Positions 1 through 14,300 are shown, counted from the first letter of the stretch. The stretch is DNA of 43,984 nucleotides from Tubiluchus corallicola (GCA_030141605.1 JAQGDQ010000230.1:250001-293984); one strand, 5' to 3'. The notes: generated by a model not told the origin, from the letters alone. Made by a program: numbers and translations.

Positions 1-3000
1 TTCAATAATCTAATGAATATACACTGGTAATAATGAAACGCTATTTCATAAAAGAATGCAGAAATTTATTTTACTTTTGTAGAGGTAGAATCAAAGTAAT
101 AATAAATAACGTTGTATTGCACCAATGCTACATAAAATATATTGCAAAAATCAAAAAAGAAAGATTTGAACTGTTTTTATATTATAAGATACATACTTAT
201 ATTGGTTGTACAGACCAATTCTAAGTGCGACAACTATACTGTTGTACGTTAATCTGTTACTTAGTAAGAAAAGATAAATGGTAATAATGAAATAATGAAA
301 CTAGCACCTACAAGTAAAATTCTGTAAGAAACATGCTTTACTGTGACAGATTAAAAAACATAAGTGCAGCATTTAGTAACGCAGTTATAAATGCACATCT
401 TATTGCAAATATAGTATTAGACTAAATACGCTCTGCATACAGTATTAGACTAACAACGCTTAGCTGAGTGCAAATTCAACACAGTTTATTTCTGAAATTA
501 CTAGTAAATCTGTGCTCTTTGGTTTACAGTAATTAAGATATTTACGTGACGTAAAATCTAACAAATATGGTCCTGCTTAAATTTTAGACTCACAAATCAC
601 AATTTTATTGTTAGATCTACTGCAAAAACAATTAAACCTCACATATGAACTGTTAAATGTTTATATCATAACCCTAGTACTTCAAAGAAATTATCTGCAA
701 GACACTAATTCAAAATTGCATATCGTTCAAACACATTTGCTAACTTTCAAATGGTCTCTAAAACTACAAGCTCACTAGCAATGAGACTCAATAAATGAAT
801 ATATTAATATATGAATAAAATCTCTAGTTTGTAAGTTAAGTGAGGCTCATTTTAATCTCAAATGAAATTGAATATGCCTTTCACATATAATTGAAAACAT
901 CTCAAAATAATTTAGATTTAATATAAACTTGAAGAACAATTTTTAAGTGTGCTTACTTGAAATAAATTCTATTAAATAATGTCAATATTAACATCACTCA
1001 TCAATAATTATAATATACAGAACACAGACTAAATTTGAATATATTTTGTAAAACAAACAATATAAAAAATAACAAATGGAACTAATAATGTTAATATCAA
1101 CTTCTAAACTTTTGTTATTTGTTTTTAAACTTACGTTAATGTTGTGCTTATTTTAACATAAGCCTTTTATTATTAAAAATCCAGCTTAAGAGTCCAAAAG
1201 CAGAGTAACTTAAGAAAAACATTTAATAATTATTTTTATTGTGAATACAAGTTAAATGATAAGTAGTGCAGACAGAATACTAGTGTTAGAGAGTAATGTG
1301 ATACATAATGTCAATGTTTTGCATTATGCTTTATAAAGCTACTCTCACATATATTAAGTTTTTATAGTAAGAATATTGTAGAATAATATTACTTTAAAAA
1401 ATTTGCTCAGATAAAGTTGATTGTACTTGGGGTGCTTACCACTTGCCCACAAGACAGGTTATATTTTCTATACTTCTACATCAGGTATGGCCACTTTCAC
1501 ACTAGGGTTTCCGAAAACTCATTAATCGATAAACCTAATTAAATAAGTGTTGAATCGAAGTTGCTGTAGTATATTATTATTTTACTTTACCAATTTATGC
1601 CAATGGTAGACATGCTAAAATGCCTGAAACTGCTGAAGGCCTATTAGGAACCCCAGATAAAAAACACATGAGGGTATGACTAATGAACAGATCCCGCATG
1701 CATTAGAAAAAAGTTTTAATGTAAAAACTTTCCACGCATTCACCATTTACACACATGGCAAACTCGGTCATCTTCAGGCTTCATAGGTGACCAGACTCAT
1801 GTCTAAACTTCACATATGTCATAACCAATTTGGTTTCATACCCTCACTCGGCAGTTTCATTGATTATACTGATTGTGCCTGCTTATCTTGTACAGGGTAG
1901 ACATAAAGATTACATACATCCTTAATATGACTAAGACACCTCTGCTGGTTCAGTTGATACCGTACAAAACTTTTATAGATTCTGGTCATGCCACAAACGA
2001 CAACGTTGAACAGACCCTGCCGCTGAACACTGAATTCCGACTTGCAGTGCATGCGAGCGTAAAAAAATCTTAATTTTTACCATGTTAGAGCAATTTATGA
2101 ACAAGTACAATGAATAAACAATGTAACACATCCCTGCTGTCACAAGGCATTAAACAAAAAATCCTAGGCTATCTTCTGTGAAGAATGAAATGAAATAAAA
2201 ATATAAAAACCTCTTGCCTCTTCAGCTTTTGTTTAATATATGTCTGAACATGTCAGGTCTCATGTAATAAGGCAAAATTTACACATTAAAACATTTATTG
2301 TTTCAAAAAAAATTAACAAAAATTTTGCAACATAATTTGTAAGAAAATCTAACAATGTGGAGGTTTCAGATTTGTACTAACTCACTCAGGACTCACATCC
2401 CATCTACATATCCTCACAGTTTCAAAAACAAACCAAATACTGTGATTGTTGCTGTGGGTGCTGCTGTCATTACTACTATTCTTGTACATAATCCTAGAGA
2501 TGTCTCTACTCAATCATAGACAATCCGTTTACTCGTTTCCGTAGGACAGTTATTACTTTCTTGTACCTACAAAAAAGTACTGTGAATAAAACTAGTATCA
2601 AGGCACATAGAATAAATGATACAGAAATCACAACAATTGCAAAGTAGGCTCATATCTTGGTTTGCTGGACCTCGCTTTTACGGAGATCAGAAGAATTGGA
2701 CAAAATCTGGACCGTTAAAAAGTCCCGCATAGTCAGCTGACTGCTAGTTGACGGGCTGTCACTTTGTTGTTTTTACATCATTACATCAGTAATTCCAAGC
2801 AGCATGTAACGACAGCGTGTAATTATGCAAGTTATTTTGGTCAATTGCTGACAGTTTTTATATACTTTTGCATAGGAACGGCCCGGCCCGTTCAACTAGA
2901 CGTTTTTAAAATTTTGAGACAATTAGGTGATTGATTCTACATTACTGTGAGTCTAATACATTTCGCCTATTGCATTAGCTTAGTATCGGTAAGTACGGAC

Positions 3001-5844
3001 AACTGGTAAATTCGATACCAAATAAGGTGGTTGTCTTTAAATTTAAGAGCAAACGCTAAAGCAGGAACTTCAGGTACACCTTTACCAGTAACTAATCTGC
3101 CATCCGATCTTAGAGGATTCTTGATAATGAGATGAAATTAGTTCTTGTGCACCCAACATCCTGCCAACAAGTGCTAGGCACTGACTTTAAGTGTGCTGAA
3201 CAATGTGAAAAATATGAACACTCCTTTTGTATCAACAAAAGAAATCTCTCATATGCCATTTTAAGTATTACGTATAAATAGGTATTTTTAAAAGACTATT
3301 AATTTTTCATTAATAATAGCTAAACAGATTTTGCACAATTTTAACAGACTAACCAATACAATGTACCATGATTTCAAACCGCCACTCCAAATGCTTTTAG
3401 AGATGTGGTCAAATAAATGATTCTAACCCCCAATGTGCTAACCAGATCGTAATAAAATTCAATAGGTCAAATGCCCACCCCGTCAACATCCATGCCAACA
3501 TGCTTTTACTTGAGCAGATATGGCAAAGGTTTGACACATTGCCAAAGGTCCAGGAGAACATGTACATCATGACTGGAAAGAGTTGTTCAGACAAAGACTT
3601 TTAAATCAAATAGAAACAAGCAAAATATGCAAGTGGGTATTAAAGGAATAAAACAATTGGCCCACTCACTTCAAACTAATGATAGCTGGAGAATATTAGA
3701 AGAACTAGGAAAGTAAATACGCGATTATACGTCCAGTGAAGACTAGTGTCCATGTACACAAACACATCAAAGCATCAGTGTTGAACAAATTTACCTTTAA
3801 CATATAACTGGTGTATCTTACTTTATTCAGCATGAAGACACCCTTTCAAATGTTATAAGCTGATATTTTGTGCAAATGCCAAATAGTCAGCGTCATTGGA
3901 AATTTCCTTTTGTTTCAATACAGCAACAATGTCACGCGATTAGAAAAATTGGTATCTCTGCATGTATTATGATTGTGCATAGTACTGTGACATTAACCAC
4001 ATTAACCATCTATACCTTTATGCTAAACAAACAAAATTTGGTTTTTGCTCAGTAATAATAAATAATAATAATAAAGCAAAATAATAAAGTTGATAAAGCA
4101 TACGTAGGATGATGGTCAACTTCCTATCTCTCTCTTGTTCTAACATTTTTCAAACACCACAAGTTTGAAAACCAAGTTCGCAGTTTGATTACAAAACATT
4201 AGTGCAGCATTTACATCATAGTATTTGTGTCTTTGGAACAGCTATGAATCACAAATAAAGCAGCTTGCAACCATAACTAGTGTTGAGTGTGACACAACAT
4301 AACATATTTTGTTATTATACCATGATGTAGTTTATCATCATGTATATCAAGATCACAAGCCCGTTTGAAACCCGGCTTGCCTACTAAAACTTAACGCGAC
4401 CTTTAATTTTATAGGATATGGGTCAGCACTAGCTACAAATAAAAGACTTTTGCCTGGAAGCTACATTGATGAATATTTTTTTTACTTAAATCTAGTTTTA
4501 ATAATAATCTCTGCCAGCAGTGTTAACAACTTGTGGGCTACCTCCATTACATAAAATTTTTTGGTAGAAATATTGTGAAAAATCAATAAATTTATAAAAG
4601 TAGGAAGAAGTATTGCATTATCATACTATCTATTCAAATGCAAGTTGTCCTTTAATTTTAGTAGATAAGACTATCATCACGACTTTAACACCAATGAAAA
4701 CAACAAGATCAGTGATACTAAACTTCTGCTGCCTAGGTAAGATTATTTTATAACTTTTTTAAAACAGCATTAGCAATCATGGTTTTCTTTGGGTTTCAGA
4801 AAAAAGAAAATCAAAGTTGAAAGTGGCTATAATGAAATGTATCATCATTACGTATCATCAGCATCACCACTTCTGACAAATGCACTCTAAGACAGGGCAA
4901 TGGATTAGGCTTGATTGCAATGCTCAGGGACAACCCGCATTAACATTTACGGACACGATGACAGGGAGAGATGAGGCACAGATGAGACGGCTTGTTAATT
5001 TCTATACAAACACTGGCGTTATTACGGTAAGTCATTAAGCGAAATTACTCGCTGTTTACCGATGATGATTAGAATCCGTTCACACAACTACTGCTGAATA
5101 TTAAACATCCGAATATAGTTAGAATTTAAGAGTTAATCTTCGAATAGATCCCACGACAGAAGTTAATGTGAACATTGCGAACAACATGGAAAATCAAACT
5201 GAAGATAAAAAAGAATGGTATCCATTTTAAGCTAAGAAAGAAAATTTGCTGCTTAGGCCTACTTTGAAATGGGACTTAACATGAATTTAATGTTTTGCAG
5301 TTTCAAAATATATAACCAAAAATATTGTCACTAACTAAAATTTATACAAGTTAGGCACCATAAATAGCTTTACATACAAATCTTTAAAGCTAAAATTCAT
5401 GTGCATCTATTATGAATTAACAATTGTGCCAGAGAAAGCAACGAAATATTTTGAAGCATGTTTTGTGGCCACAGCAATAATTGCTCCAAACAGATGAACT
5501 AGTAATGCAAAAACGTTTAACGGTAGTGCTTCAAATAATATTTTTGATGGCATGAGGCTGTTAAAGATGATTTATCATAGGTGACTGTTTACATAGCTAG
5601 CACAGAAGTTTGTGTGCGTGACTGATGTGCTGTGAAAACAAACAGTGGTTTCTGCTATAATAATTAGAGGAGATATTAATAGGAGGTAGGGAAAAATGAG
5701 TGAAGCCTCTATACAGCCACTAATTAAAAATGCATAGTGAACATTGCTCTAGCAAAATGAGCTTACCAATTTCGTCAGCAAAAGATCATTAATTACTATT
5801 AACTATATAAAAACTTAACTAACATGTTTGCTTAATATTTTAAC
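1..5844. other. Region 3' of the MIPOL1 stop; no recognisable gene
   Basis: This is AT-rich sequence with only short, isolated ORFs in all frames and no family I recognise. The minus-strand part directly below 5845 should hold the MIPOL1 3' UTR; an ATTAAA (minus) at about 5286-5291 is a possible but unproven poly(A) signal. A perfect 12-bp palindrome, AGTCAGCTGACT, lies at about 2731. I see no repeats long enough to define a transposon. Confidence 0.5.
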
Positions 5845-5998
5845 TCATTCGTACTTTTCACAAGCAACTTGCAAATTTTTCTTCTCCTGCATCATTTCCC
5901 TGAAGTCAGTTAATGCTTTGTCTCGCTCAGAAAGGGCAGCATTTAAAGCAGAAGTGAGCTGGTTGTTGTCCTCTAGAGTACGATTTGCCAAGCTCTCT
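5845..5998 (-). CDS. mipol1: MIPOL1 last exon with stop codon
   Basis: The acceptor is a long T tract ending in ACAG. One base completes an Arg codon, followed by 50 residues and TGA at 5845-5847. The peptide holds NNQLTSALNAALSERDKALT and ends NLQVACEKYE. It matches 'QQNEELATQLQQALTER' and then 'VANEK' in the vertebrate protein, but stops about two dozen residues early: the 'KLERLVDVLRKK' tail of vertebrate MIPOL1 is absent from this exon. A weak GTACGA donor lies inside ...GAAAAGTACGA, so an alternative splice to a further exon cannot be excluded. Confidence 0.88.
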
Positions 5999-8102
5999 CT
6001 GTAAAAAAAACTGTGAACTAAAAACTGCAATAAATTTTGACAGAAAAGACGAGTTTTAAATTGTAGGTGGCCGGCCATAGGCCATGGCTAAAAAATTCTA
6101 GCATAAAATTTTTCATACAACAGTGATTTGTTTTTCACTGATGATAATATGTTGTATCTCAAATTTGTATCAACTAAATGTTATTACGACACATGATAAA
6201 CCAATAAATCATTTTTCAATTAAATTGAAAATTCAAATGACACTATTACAAAATATCTGAACTACGCTAAATAGTAAGTGCAGAAAATTGGGAGATTTCT
6301 TGTTACTTAAAATTTGACATAACTCTTTTTTTTATTAAAATGTTATAGTAGTAGTTTTGGAGATAATTGCAGCTAATATTAAACTTATAGTCGCTCATCC
6401 AAAGATGGCAAAAGTCAGTAACGTAATCAATAAATTTTAGTGTTATTGCTGAATGAAATAATATATTACATCGAAACAAAAAAAACCTTGGGTAAAAGCT
6501 AAAATTCAAGAGGAGAACTCTCTATAGCTAAACTAAGCAAGATCTTTGCTCGAGGCATCATTGTTTGCGATCGCTTTTTTTCACACTGATTCAATTGAAA
6601 GAGTGTACCGTCACTGTACACACAAATGCAAGCTTGATCTTTGTTTTAATGAAACTTCAGCCAAAAACATTGCAGAACACCAGAACAAATACCTTGTAAT
6701 ACTTCATTTTTATAAAGACTTTTGGAAGCTCCTAGGCAAACAGGAAGCCCAAATGTAAAGCAGAATATTATTCATCTAATACTTATTATTGAACAACAAT
6801 CGAATCATTTTCCAATATGGTACAGAATTAAGCAGGGCTGTGTTCTTTCTCCTACACTATTTACTCTTTCTGTATCTAACAGCCTCAGTTCTGCTGTATA
6901 TATAACATAAAATAGATTGAAAACCCTGAATAAATTAAACGATTTAGCTAGACTAAAGCAAGAACACTCATGTGAAATTTGCTTTAAGGTACTACTCTTT
7001 CGAAGAATAATTCAGCAATAATATCCTACACTGAAACAAAATTGGCAGAATGGTCGACAACATTTGGCTCAGCCGCCAACACTACAAAACGAAAATTCCA
7101 TATTATAACAACTTTGTCCACATCCACCTCAACCACACCCCCCACCAGATTGACCAAATACCACTGAACCACCTTGAAAAGCCTATCTTGATATAGCAGT
7201 TCTTCTAGTAACAAAATTGTTAGCGAAGAGTTAGATTTGGACAGCTACAGCAGCTTGTAGCAGCACAAAATTTCTACTCCAGCTAACTCATGATATCTTC
7301 ATAGTGCTACAATACTGACTTCCTACCCGTATTGTGCAGAGACTTACACACCTTACTGCAGACATATTCGGAAGCCCATCATACTAAAAATAAAACATGC
7401 TTGCCTAATTGTTGGCACTAAGTGAGAAGGCCCTATTTAAAATGTGGACTTATTAAAAGGAACATGTGTACAGAGTGTGAAAAACAATATCAGCAGAACA
7501 GATGGGCAAGATACCTTGATAGTAAAATTGTAAACGGAATTTCTCCCTGCAAGTGAAAAGTGGAACAAAAAGGTAGTATGAACAAAAGTCAGGTACAAAC
7601 ACAATCGTGTCTAAAAACATGATCTCAGAAGTTTGTCGACATATGCTCCTAAAATTTAATAAATGAGAGAGCTTTTGTCTAATCAGTAAGGTCCAAAAGT
7701 AGTTATTTATAAAATAGTAAAATACTTACTAAAATCTATAATACTAGAATATGCATAAGTATTTCCAAAAGTTGTGAGAAAGTAGTAACAGGAAAACTGG
7801 AGCGAACGCTACTAAATGCAGTGATAAAAACAGAACTACTTTTGATATTTTAAGACTGACAAAACAATTGTGGATATTTAACATGTTTTCTTTCTCTTTT
7901 GATATTTTTCATTTCATGTAAGATCTAAACTGATTTCAAATGATTTATTTCAAGCTATTAGTATCACCAAGATATTAATTAAGAGGACTGATTAAACAAA
8001 TCAAGACAAAACTGAACAAGAAAACATAGTTATGTTCATTGATGGCATAACCGCAAAGTACTCCAGCATTAGAGACCCTGCAAATATCATATGTATCCCC
8101 AC
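5999..8102 (-). other. MIPOL1 intron (2.1 kb) containing a LINE relic
   Basis: This stretch separates the last two exons. It contains the plus-strand LINE remnant described separately (about 6715-7640); the rest is AT-rich with no ORF I recognise. Confidence 0.8.
6715..7640 (+). mobile_element. Decayed LINE reverse-transcriptase remnant (RT core to C-terminus)
   Basis: Pieces in several plus-strand frames follow the order of a non-LTR retrotransposon ORF2. First comes IIHLILI..., then the RT motif IKQGCVLSPTLF (about 6829), a degraded stretch, and YCAETYTPYCRHIRKP at about 7324 (the 'YGCETWTLYRRHIKKLE' region of many LINEs). Then NVDLLKG (about 7441) and NRWARYLDSKI at about 7496 (the 'QLRWAGHVVRM' region) follow, and finally VRYKHN at about 7590 (the 'RYKD' region). 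Several frameshifts and stops break it, and the catalytic YADD/FADD box is not recognisable. It lies antisense to MIPOL1 inside an intron. This is an inactive copy; the endonuclease part is missing. Clade not assigned. Confidence 0.7.
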
Positions 8103-8189
8103 CTTTGATTCAGTTTAGATTGTAGGGCTGCCACAGCCACATTTGCTTGTTCCCGCCATTTTTCATTGCCAAACAGTGATTGTTGGAGG
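8103..8189 (-). CDS. mipol1: MIPOL1 exon: 'SLQQSLFGNEKWREQ' block
   Basis: The acceptor is GTTATTTGTAG and the donor is TCAAAG/GTGGGG. One base completes a Ser codon, then 28 codons and two spare bases. The peptide SLQQSLFGNEKWREQA...LQSKLNQ corresponds to 'SLHKSLSQEENLKDQFN' in vertebrate MIPOL1. Phase at both ends agrees with the neighbouring exons. Confidence 0.87.
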
Positions 8190-11100
8190 CTACAAATAAC
8201 AAATCAGAATTTAACAAACTAGAAAGTATGTTGTTGAGTTAATGACGTAGCTTAGTAATCTCAAAGTTTCTCGAAGTTGTTTCTGTAATATATTTCAAGA
8301 TAAAATGCATTTTTAAATAAAAATGTCCAATTTGGTTTTTTTAATATATCAAGATGAAATCACTGTTGTTAGTTGATAAAACTAATAAGAAAAAGATAAC
8401 AATACAATATATTGCTAAGTGTTAATAATAAAAATAAGTACTGGAATGAATGTGGTCCTGGAAATGAGTAATGGAAATGTGAAAATGCAACAATGGGTTT
8501 GCAAAATCATTTAAAGCCAGCTAAATCATGATAGTAATTTGTGTTTCAGGATTAATGAAGGACAGAATCAGATTCACAAAAAAGGAAGCAGAAGAACGAA
8601 GTGAAGAAAAAGCCTCTAGTCGAAACTAGCAAGTACAAATAACTGATCGGCACATGTACAAGACTTAGCATGCAGCTGTGTCATAAATGAGTAACACAGT
8701 TTTCTGAGTGAAAAGTGTTACGTGTCGGTAGTCAGTAAAAAATGTAAAAGACAATTCAAATTAATTGTTACTGAAAAGTAAAAATATTAGCATTTTCTAA
8801 AAGTTAATCTGGGAGATGCTTGAAAGATTCAATTTGGAAGAGTGTTCAGCAAATTACAAATGCAGTTGTAAAAATTATGTTATCTTAGCCTATGATAAAT
8901 CAATAACCTTATAGGATTAACTGATACTACACGTAGTAATCAAATGTTCAAGCATAAGCATGATATATATGCACTTGTTGTACATACTCTGCTCACTTTT
9001 GTTTGTTTAAAAAATATAAATAAAACTTTTTGTGATACAATAACAGACTCGGCAAAAAACAATTTTCCTATTACTTCAGAAATAGTGAAAGTAAAAGATA
9101 GCAGTAAGTAATGTGCAGAAAAGTATTAAAAGAAAAAGCAAACTGACAAAACCATACAAAAGAACAGTTTTAGATCTGATCTTCAGTCTTTAAGAGTTTT
9201 ACTTTACATAAGATCTACTGCCACACTATTTATTTTGTTCTAATAAGCAAAATTATGATAGCTGAAAAATTATTCAATATAAAAAAATTTCCCTTAAGGT
9301 GATAGGTACAAAGGCACAACGAACTAACGTTCACAAAATTTTATTTATCTCTTCGTAAAGATTTTTCTACAGTATTCTGAAAATCCATAAGCAAAGTTGC
9401 CATCGCAGCAACGTTTAAAACATGATACTACGCCATTTTTAATAATGATTTGCTCTGTCGGCAGCTGAATTTGATAAGATTGTTAATTCTATGTGGAACT
9501 AGAGTATTATACTGTTCAAACACAGTCTTCATTAGGAACCCAATACCCAAGAAGTAACAATTGTTATTTGTTCGAGTGGTCACTGTCGCCATGAAGAGAT
9601 GACAGTAGTGGACAATGGCACCCCAATACAGTTTAGCCTCCATCGAATGGAGGTCTTTGGACAACAAGACTAACCACAGTGCAAACCAAGATCAGGCCTT
9701 GGACAAACTGAGGCTAATCTTGCACTGTTTACTTCATCTGGCAAAGATGTCATTGTTGTTCCTGGTTATGGACTAAGGCCATATTGTCCTGACTGAAAAC
9801 AAAGAACAATGAGCAAAGCTGGGACTATGAGATTCAAGAGTTTGCTCACTAATTAAGTGTTTTCTTACAGTCAATATTGCAGGCTGGTTAACCGGGACTG
9901 TATCCTACTTATCACCTGTGCCGAACACTCAGACAAGCAAACAACTTCAGGTGATTATTGAGAAGTTTAAAGTTTAAGTGCACCATGTGGGTTATGACCG
10001 GTGACAGAGTTCAATTAGTTTCTTCAACAGCAATATTTAGCAATGAGTGAGTCATAATAAACTAACGCTTATTAATAGATGATGTAATTTTGTTACAAAA
10101 TATCAAGTGTAAAATGCAATTTAACCAAACTTAATTTTTCACATTAAAAATTAAGAAGATATTTTACTTTTTTTCTAGTTCAATTACTTGATTAATAAAT
10201 AAGAAAACATTTATTTATATTAATTATTGGATATAATACATATATATGTAATGCCGATACCTTAAAAATAATAGACATGTGACTGTAGCACAATAAAATA
10301 TTTCATACCATTCGAAATATTTACATAATCTATCACAATAACCCTCATTTCAGATATGTAATTTATTTGTGAAAATGAAAGTTTTCAACATTATTCAGTG
10401 AGTGGTTAATGCCACATGATATGGAACAATTTCAAATCTAGCAATCAGACAGCAGCAAATATTTCACTCCTCAGCAAAAGAAAAGAAAATGAAAACTGAT
10501 CAAGTTTCTCCATTTCGCTTCAGTTTGTCAATGACAAACTATAAATTTTCAGAAGCTGTGTGCTACCGGCAAACATGTCTAATATTTGACTAGCAAACGG
10601 CTTTAGCTCCACCGAATACACATTTACATGTGAGGCATGCGAAATATTAAAACATCAATTTACTTGGAAAACACTCGACATTTACCCATAACAGATTTGG
10701 ATTTGTTGGCAGACAACATTGAAGACAGACTAACATGTTATAAGAGCACACACAGTGCTGCAAAGATGCATTTACACAGGTAAGCAAAAACAGTAGGAAA
10801 CTGTTGTATCTGTCAATGTTAAGAGAGTGTCTTGAGTCTATATGGAAGAGCCACTGGGTATATATACAGAGTTAAACTGGTAAACAATTAAAGCCAAGTC
10901 TGCTACCATATGTATTTGAAGAAATTGCAGAACAGATAAACATTGCATGCGATGTTGTTCAACAAATACACAATGCGGAAAGCAAAATGGCCGACCCGTG
11001 GTGAATATTTGCGTGTCGTACCGAAGACAAAGAACGAGCGTCTGTTAAACGTGAGTCATGCAGGCTAGTAAAGATCGATTTACAACAGAAACAAAAATGC

Positions 11101-11223
11101 AATCTATAGTTATTACAATTCCGCTTAAATTAATTAACATCAAACATAAACAAAAAGACTAACAGACACATAAGGTCTTGCAAAACTATCTGTAAAAAAA
11201 CAAAAATAACAATACTTTAATAC
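8190..11223 (-). other. MIPOL1 intron (3.0 kb)
   Basis: This is AT-rich sequence between the second- and third-last exons. A minus-strand ORF of 79 codons (9428-9667, no recognised domain) lies in a patch of more mixed base composition at about 9.56-9.96 kb. I cannot assign it; it may be chance or old transposon sequence. Confidence 0.7.
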
Positions 11224-11318
11224 CTATATTGTAAAGCCGAGTTTTCCATTTCATCTTGCAGATCGTGCACTTTTGCCAAGGCATCATTACGTTCCTTGGA
11301 GACTTTGTCCAGTTGATC
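11224..11318 (-). CDS. mipol1: MIPOL1 exon: 'KERNDALAKVHDLQDEME' block
   Basis: The acceptor is ATTTTTTAG and the donor is ATATAG/GTATTA. It enters in phase 0, 31 codons plus two bases. The peptide DQLDKVSKERNDALAKV...LQDEMENSALQY aligns with the '..QQARETAVQQYKKLEEEIQTLR' stretch of the vertebrate protein. It is separated from the preceding exon by the 22.9-kb intron. Confidence 0.88.
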
Positions 11319-14300
11319 CTAAAAAATGATTCTGAGTAAATAAATAGAAGAAGCATAACACAAAGTACTAAAATATGGAAAAGCAAATCAGAAATAACTG
11401 TTCATAGATAGATAACAAAAATTGTAATATCTCTTTGAGGTATGTTTTGCCTATTAACCAGTTAAAAACTAGCTGTTGGTATCTTGCATTAGTAGAAGTA
11501 CTGCACTACACTACAATCAACATTGTCAAGCGTTTGTTTAAAATTTTCTGTGGTAGCGTTTTCTTGGAGCAAAAACTATCTCAAAGTGCAAATTTCTCAA
11601 TAGGCTGTGAACTTCGTATTATTGATTTTACTTAACAACAAGATAATGGAAAACTAAAAGTGTGATGGTAGCAACACAATACCAGATCTTAGTTATATGA
11701 AAATAAAATAATGGAACAATCTAAATGTGAGATGTTACCAAATTCGTTACTTTTTATCATAGATTTACTGAAAATATTTTTTTATTATTAATGAAATGTT
11801 TTGCAAGTAGGCTGCCCATAATTGTGAAAGTGCACTTCATAATATTTGTATCTCTTTTAGTAGCACTTACTTTCAATACCAATATGTATGCAAAACTTAG
11901 TGAAGGAAAGACAAATGAATAAACAATTACATAAAATGGAAGCAAAAATAAAAATGAGGTTAAAATTGTGATTACATTCATTTTCTTCACTTATGCCACC
12001 TGGGTAAGGCTGTCTCAGATTCTCTTATTTTCTTATATAAACAACACATAAGACGCAAAAGAGATTGGTATGGCGCCATAGCCGGATCGGTTCTAATGTC
12101 GCCGTGAGCTGAATAAATACTCGAGCGGATAACATTAATGGATGGGCTCGTACCTGCCTGCCACTATGGCTACCATAGCCTTTCTTTAATTCAGGTGTGC
12201 TTTTTCCTTGTTTACACTAACTAATGCTGTGCGGAAATTCGATACTACTCCATCAAAATGCAATTGAAACTTGATGGATGCTCATATCCGCTTGTATAAA
12301 GGTTATACATACATACCTGCATATAATGCCACGAAACTAAACAATTCTGACGTCAGTTAATTCGTGCAATGCCTACGTAATAGTAATTTTTTTTAGCATA
12401 TTTTCTAATAAATAATGAACTAATTTAATTCCAAAACAGTAGTGCAGAGATACTAAATAAGAAATTGAAACATAAAATGTAATAACAATAATACTTTACT
12501 TTCTAAACTTGTTTATTAAATGTTTAGTGTCATACACACAACATTTATAATCTTGCAACATAATTATGACATATTTCTAAATTGTCAAGGAAGAGGGTGC
12601 ACAAATCTTTTATTTTTCTGAAGTAGTTGAAAGAGTGACCTGGACTTTTGTCTTGCCACACACCACAACACTGTGAAAGAGTCAAACTTTTCTAATAAAC
12701 TGAATTGAAATGAATAAAGAAAATTAAGCAGCACAAAAACTAGGCAGGTAACACACCAAATTGTCTAGTAGGATATAAAGCTGATGCCCCAGTGACACAA
12801 GCTTGTCAGGACTAATTCCACAAAATACATAGAATACAAGTGTAAATTGCAAAAACATGTTAATATAGGATTATTTATTATGTCGAAAAGCAAAAGCTGA
12901 TTGTAAAACACATATATATGTATATGTATATGGTATTTTTTCAAAACTAGGATCTGACGTTTAAAAATTATGAAATCTCTGTAGGGGAATGAATTTTCAG
13001 AAGGAAAAACTTTATTTCTTACAACATTTTCTATGATCTATCTGCCACGTCATACTTGTACCACAAAAAGACCAACAATCGTGCTTAGTATTGAAAATGG
13101 GGATTATGTGAAATTTTTACACTTCCTGTAGTTACCATTATTTCCAAAAAAGAAATTTTCTAAATAACACTAAACAACAAAATAACCCGCCAATTGTTTC
13201 CAGTTCGCCGAAATCACTGCCCCTATTGTTGCTCATTTCACTGCTTGTGTCGAGAGCAATTGCAAGGCATTCATGTTCAACCAATTGTGTATAATTTGAC
13301 AAATGCAAGTACAATAATGTCAGTGTGGCTAGTTAGATCTTGATTTCACCATCACTAATTTTCATTACATCAATTACTATTGTGTAGATAAGAAAATGTC
13401 TGTCCATCAAAATAGTTCAATTACAATACAGCCTATAACAACTAGCAAATAATGTCCATCTGTTAAAATTTTCAACACCAGACAGATGGTGCTATTTTTA
13501 TAAGACGCATTGTTTTCAAACATAAATGCTTCTAAAGGTATAGCTAATATTAAATCTGATTTAAGTCAGCACGAATTCAAATAGTTTTAAATTTCAATTG
13601 ATTTGGACATGTTTTTAAATCATGTAAGTTACAGAGAAATTTAACATAACACTGCTCGACCTAACATTAACCAAAATTAAGAATTAAGCCATACCATATC
13701 AGTCATGCTTTATTTTATAAGCTTGGAAAGTATCTTATTGTTAAAATTATTTAAAAAAAGAATTTAAATTACATGAACATAAGCTACTAGATGTCTATTT
13801 AATTGACAAATTGTTCACTTGCTAAAAATACTACATTGGCCTACTATATATATATACACATTCAGCATTTATAAGAACGATAAGTCATAGTTGCCAGGCA
13901 CTGGCTGTGCAACTAAGACTAAAGATGTGTTTTAACTGTAATTATTAAATGATGTTACTACAACAAACACCTTACAGTAAAAAAGTGGTGATCACTGATC
14001 AATCTAAGTCGTGTGCGAAACCAAGACACGCGCAAAAATTTAGCCATGTTTGGTCATAACGCACATGAGGACATGCAGATAATGTAGACCTATGAACAAT
14101 TAGCGAATTACTGATCAATACAAGCAATACTAGTAAATGGCACCCACGAATATAGAAGCAGAAAAACAAACAGGCCACTCTGTCGACAATGCAGATGAGA
14201 CAATGCAAGTGAATAATAGCAGCAAACAAAGCCCAAAGCAATATTCAATGAACCAATTTATTTACCAGGGCTTTCAATGTTGAGCTAAGAGAAGATGTTG

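Noticed and set aside
4050-4150. Minus-strand LEQERDRKLTIIL-like peptide as a possible missing MIPOL1 tail exon
   Set aside because: The charged start looked tempting, but it lacks a good acceptor, runs into poly-Leu/Ile from an AAT repeat and does not match the vertebrate tail.
12060-12180. Patch with GCCATAGCC / GGCTACCATAGCC that resembled a tRNA-derived SINE head
   Set aside because: No convincing A and B boxes with proper spacing and no second copy in the window.
13999-14241. 80-codon minus-strand ORF, hydrophobic and Cys-rich
   Set aside because: No splice-like borders, no family and composition typical of chance ORFs in AT-rich DNA.
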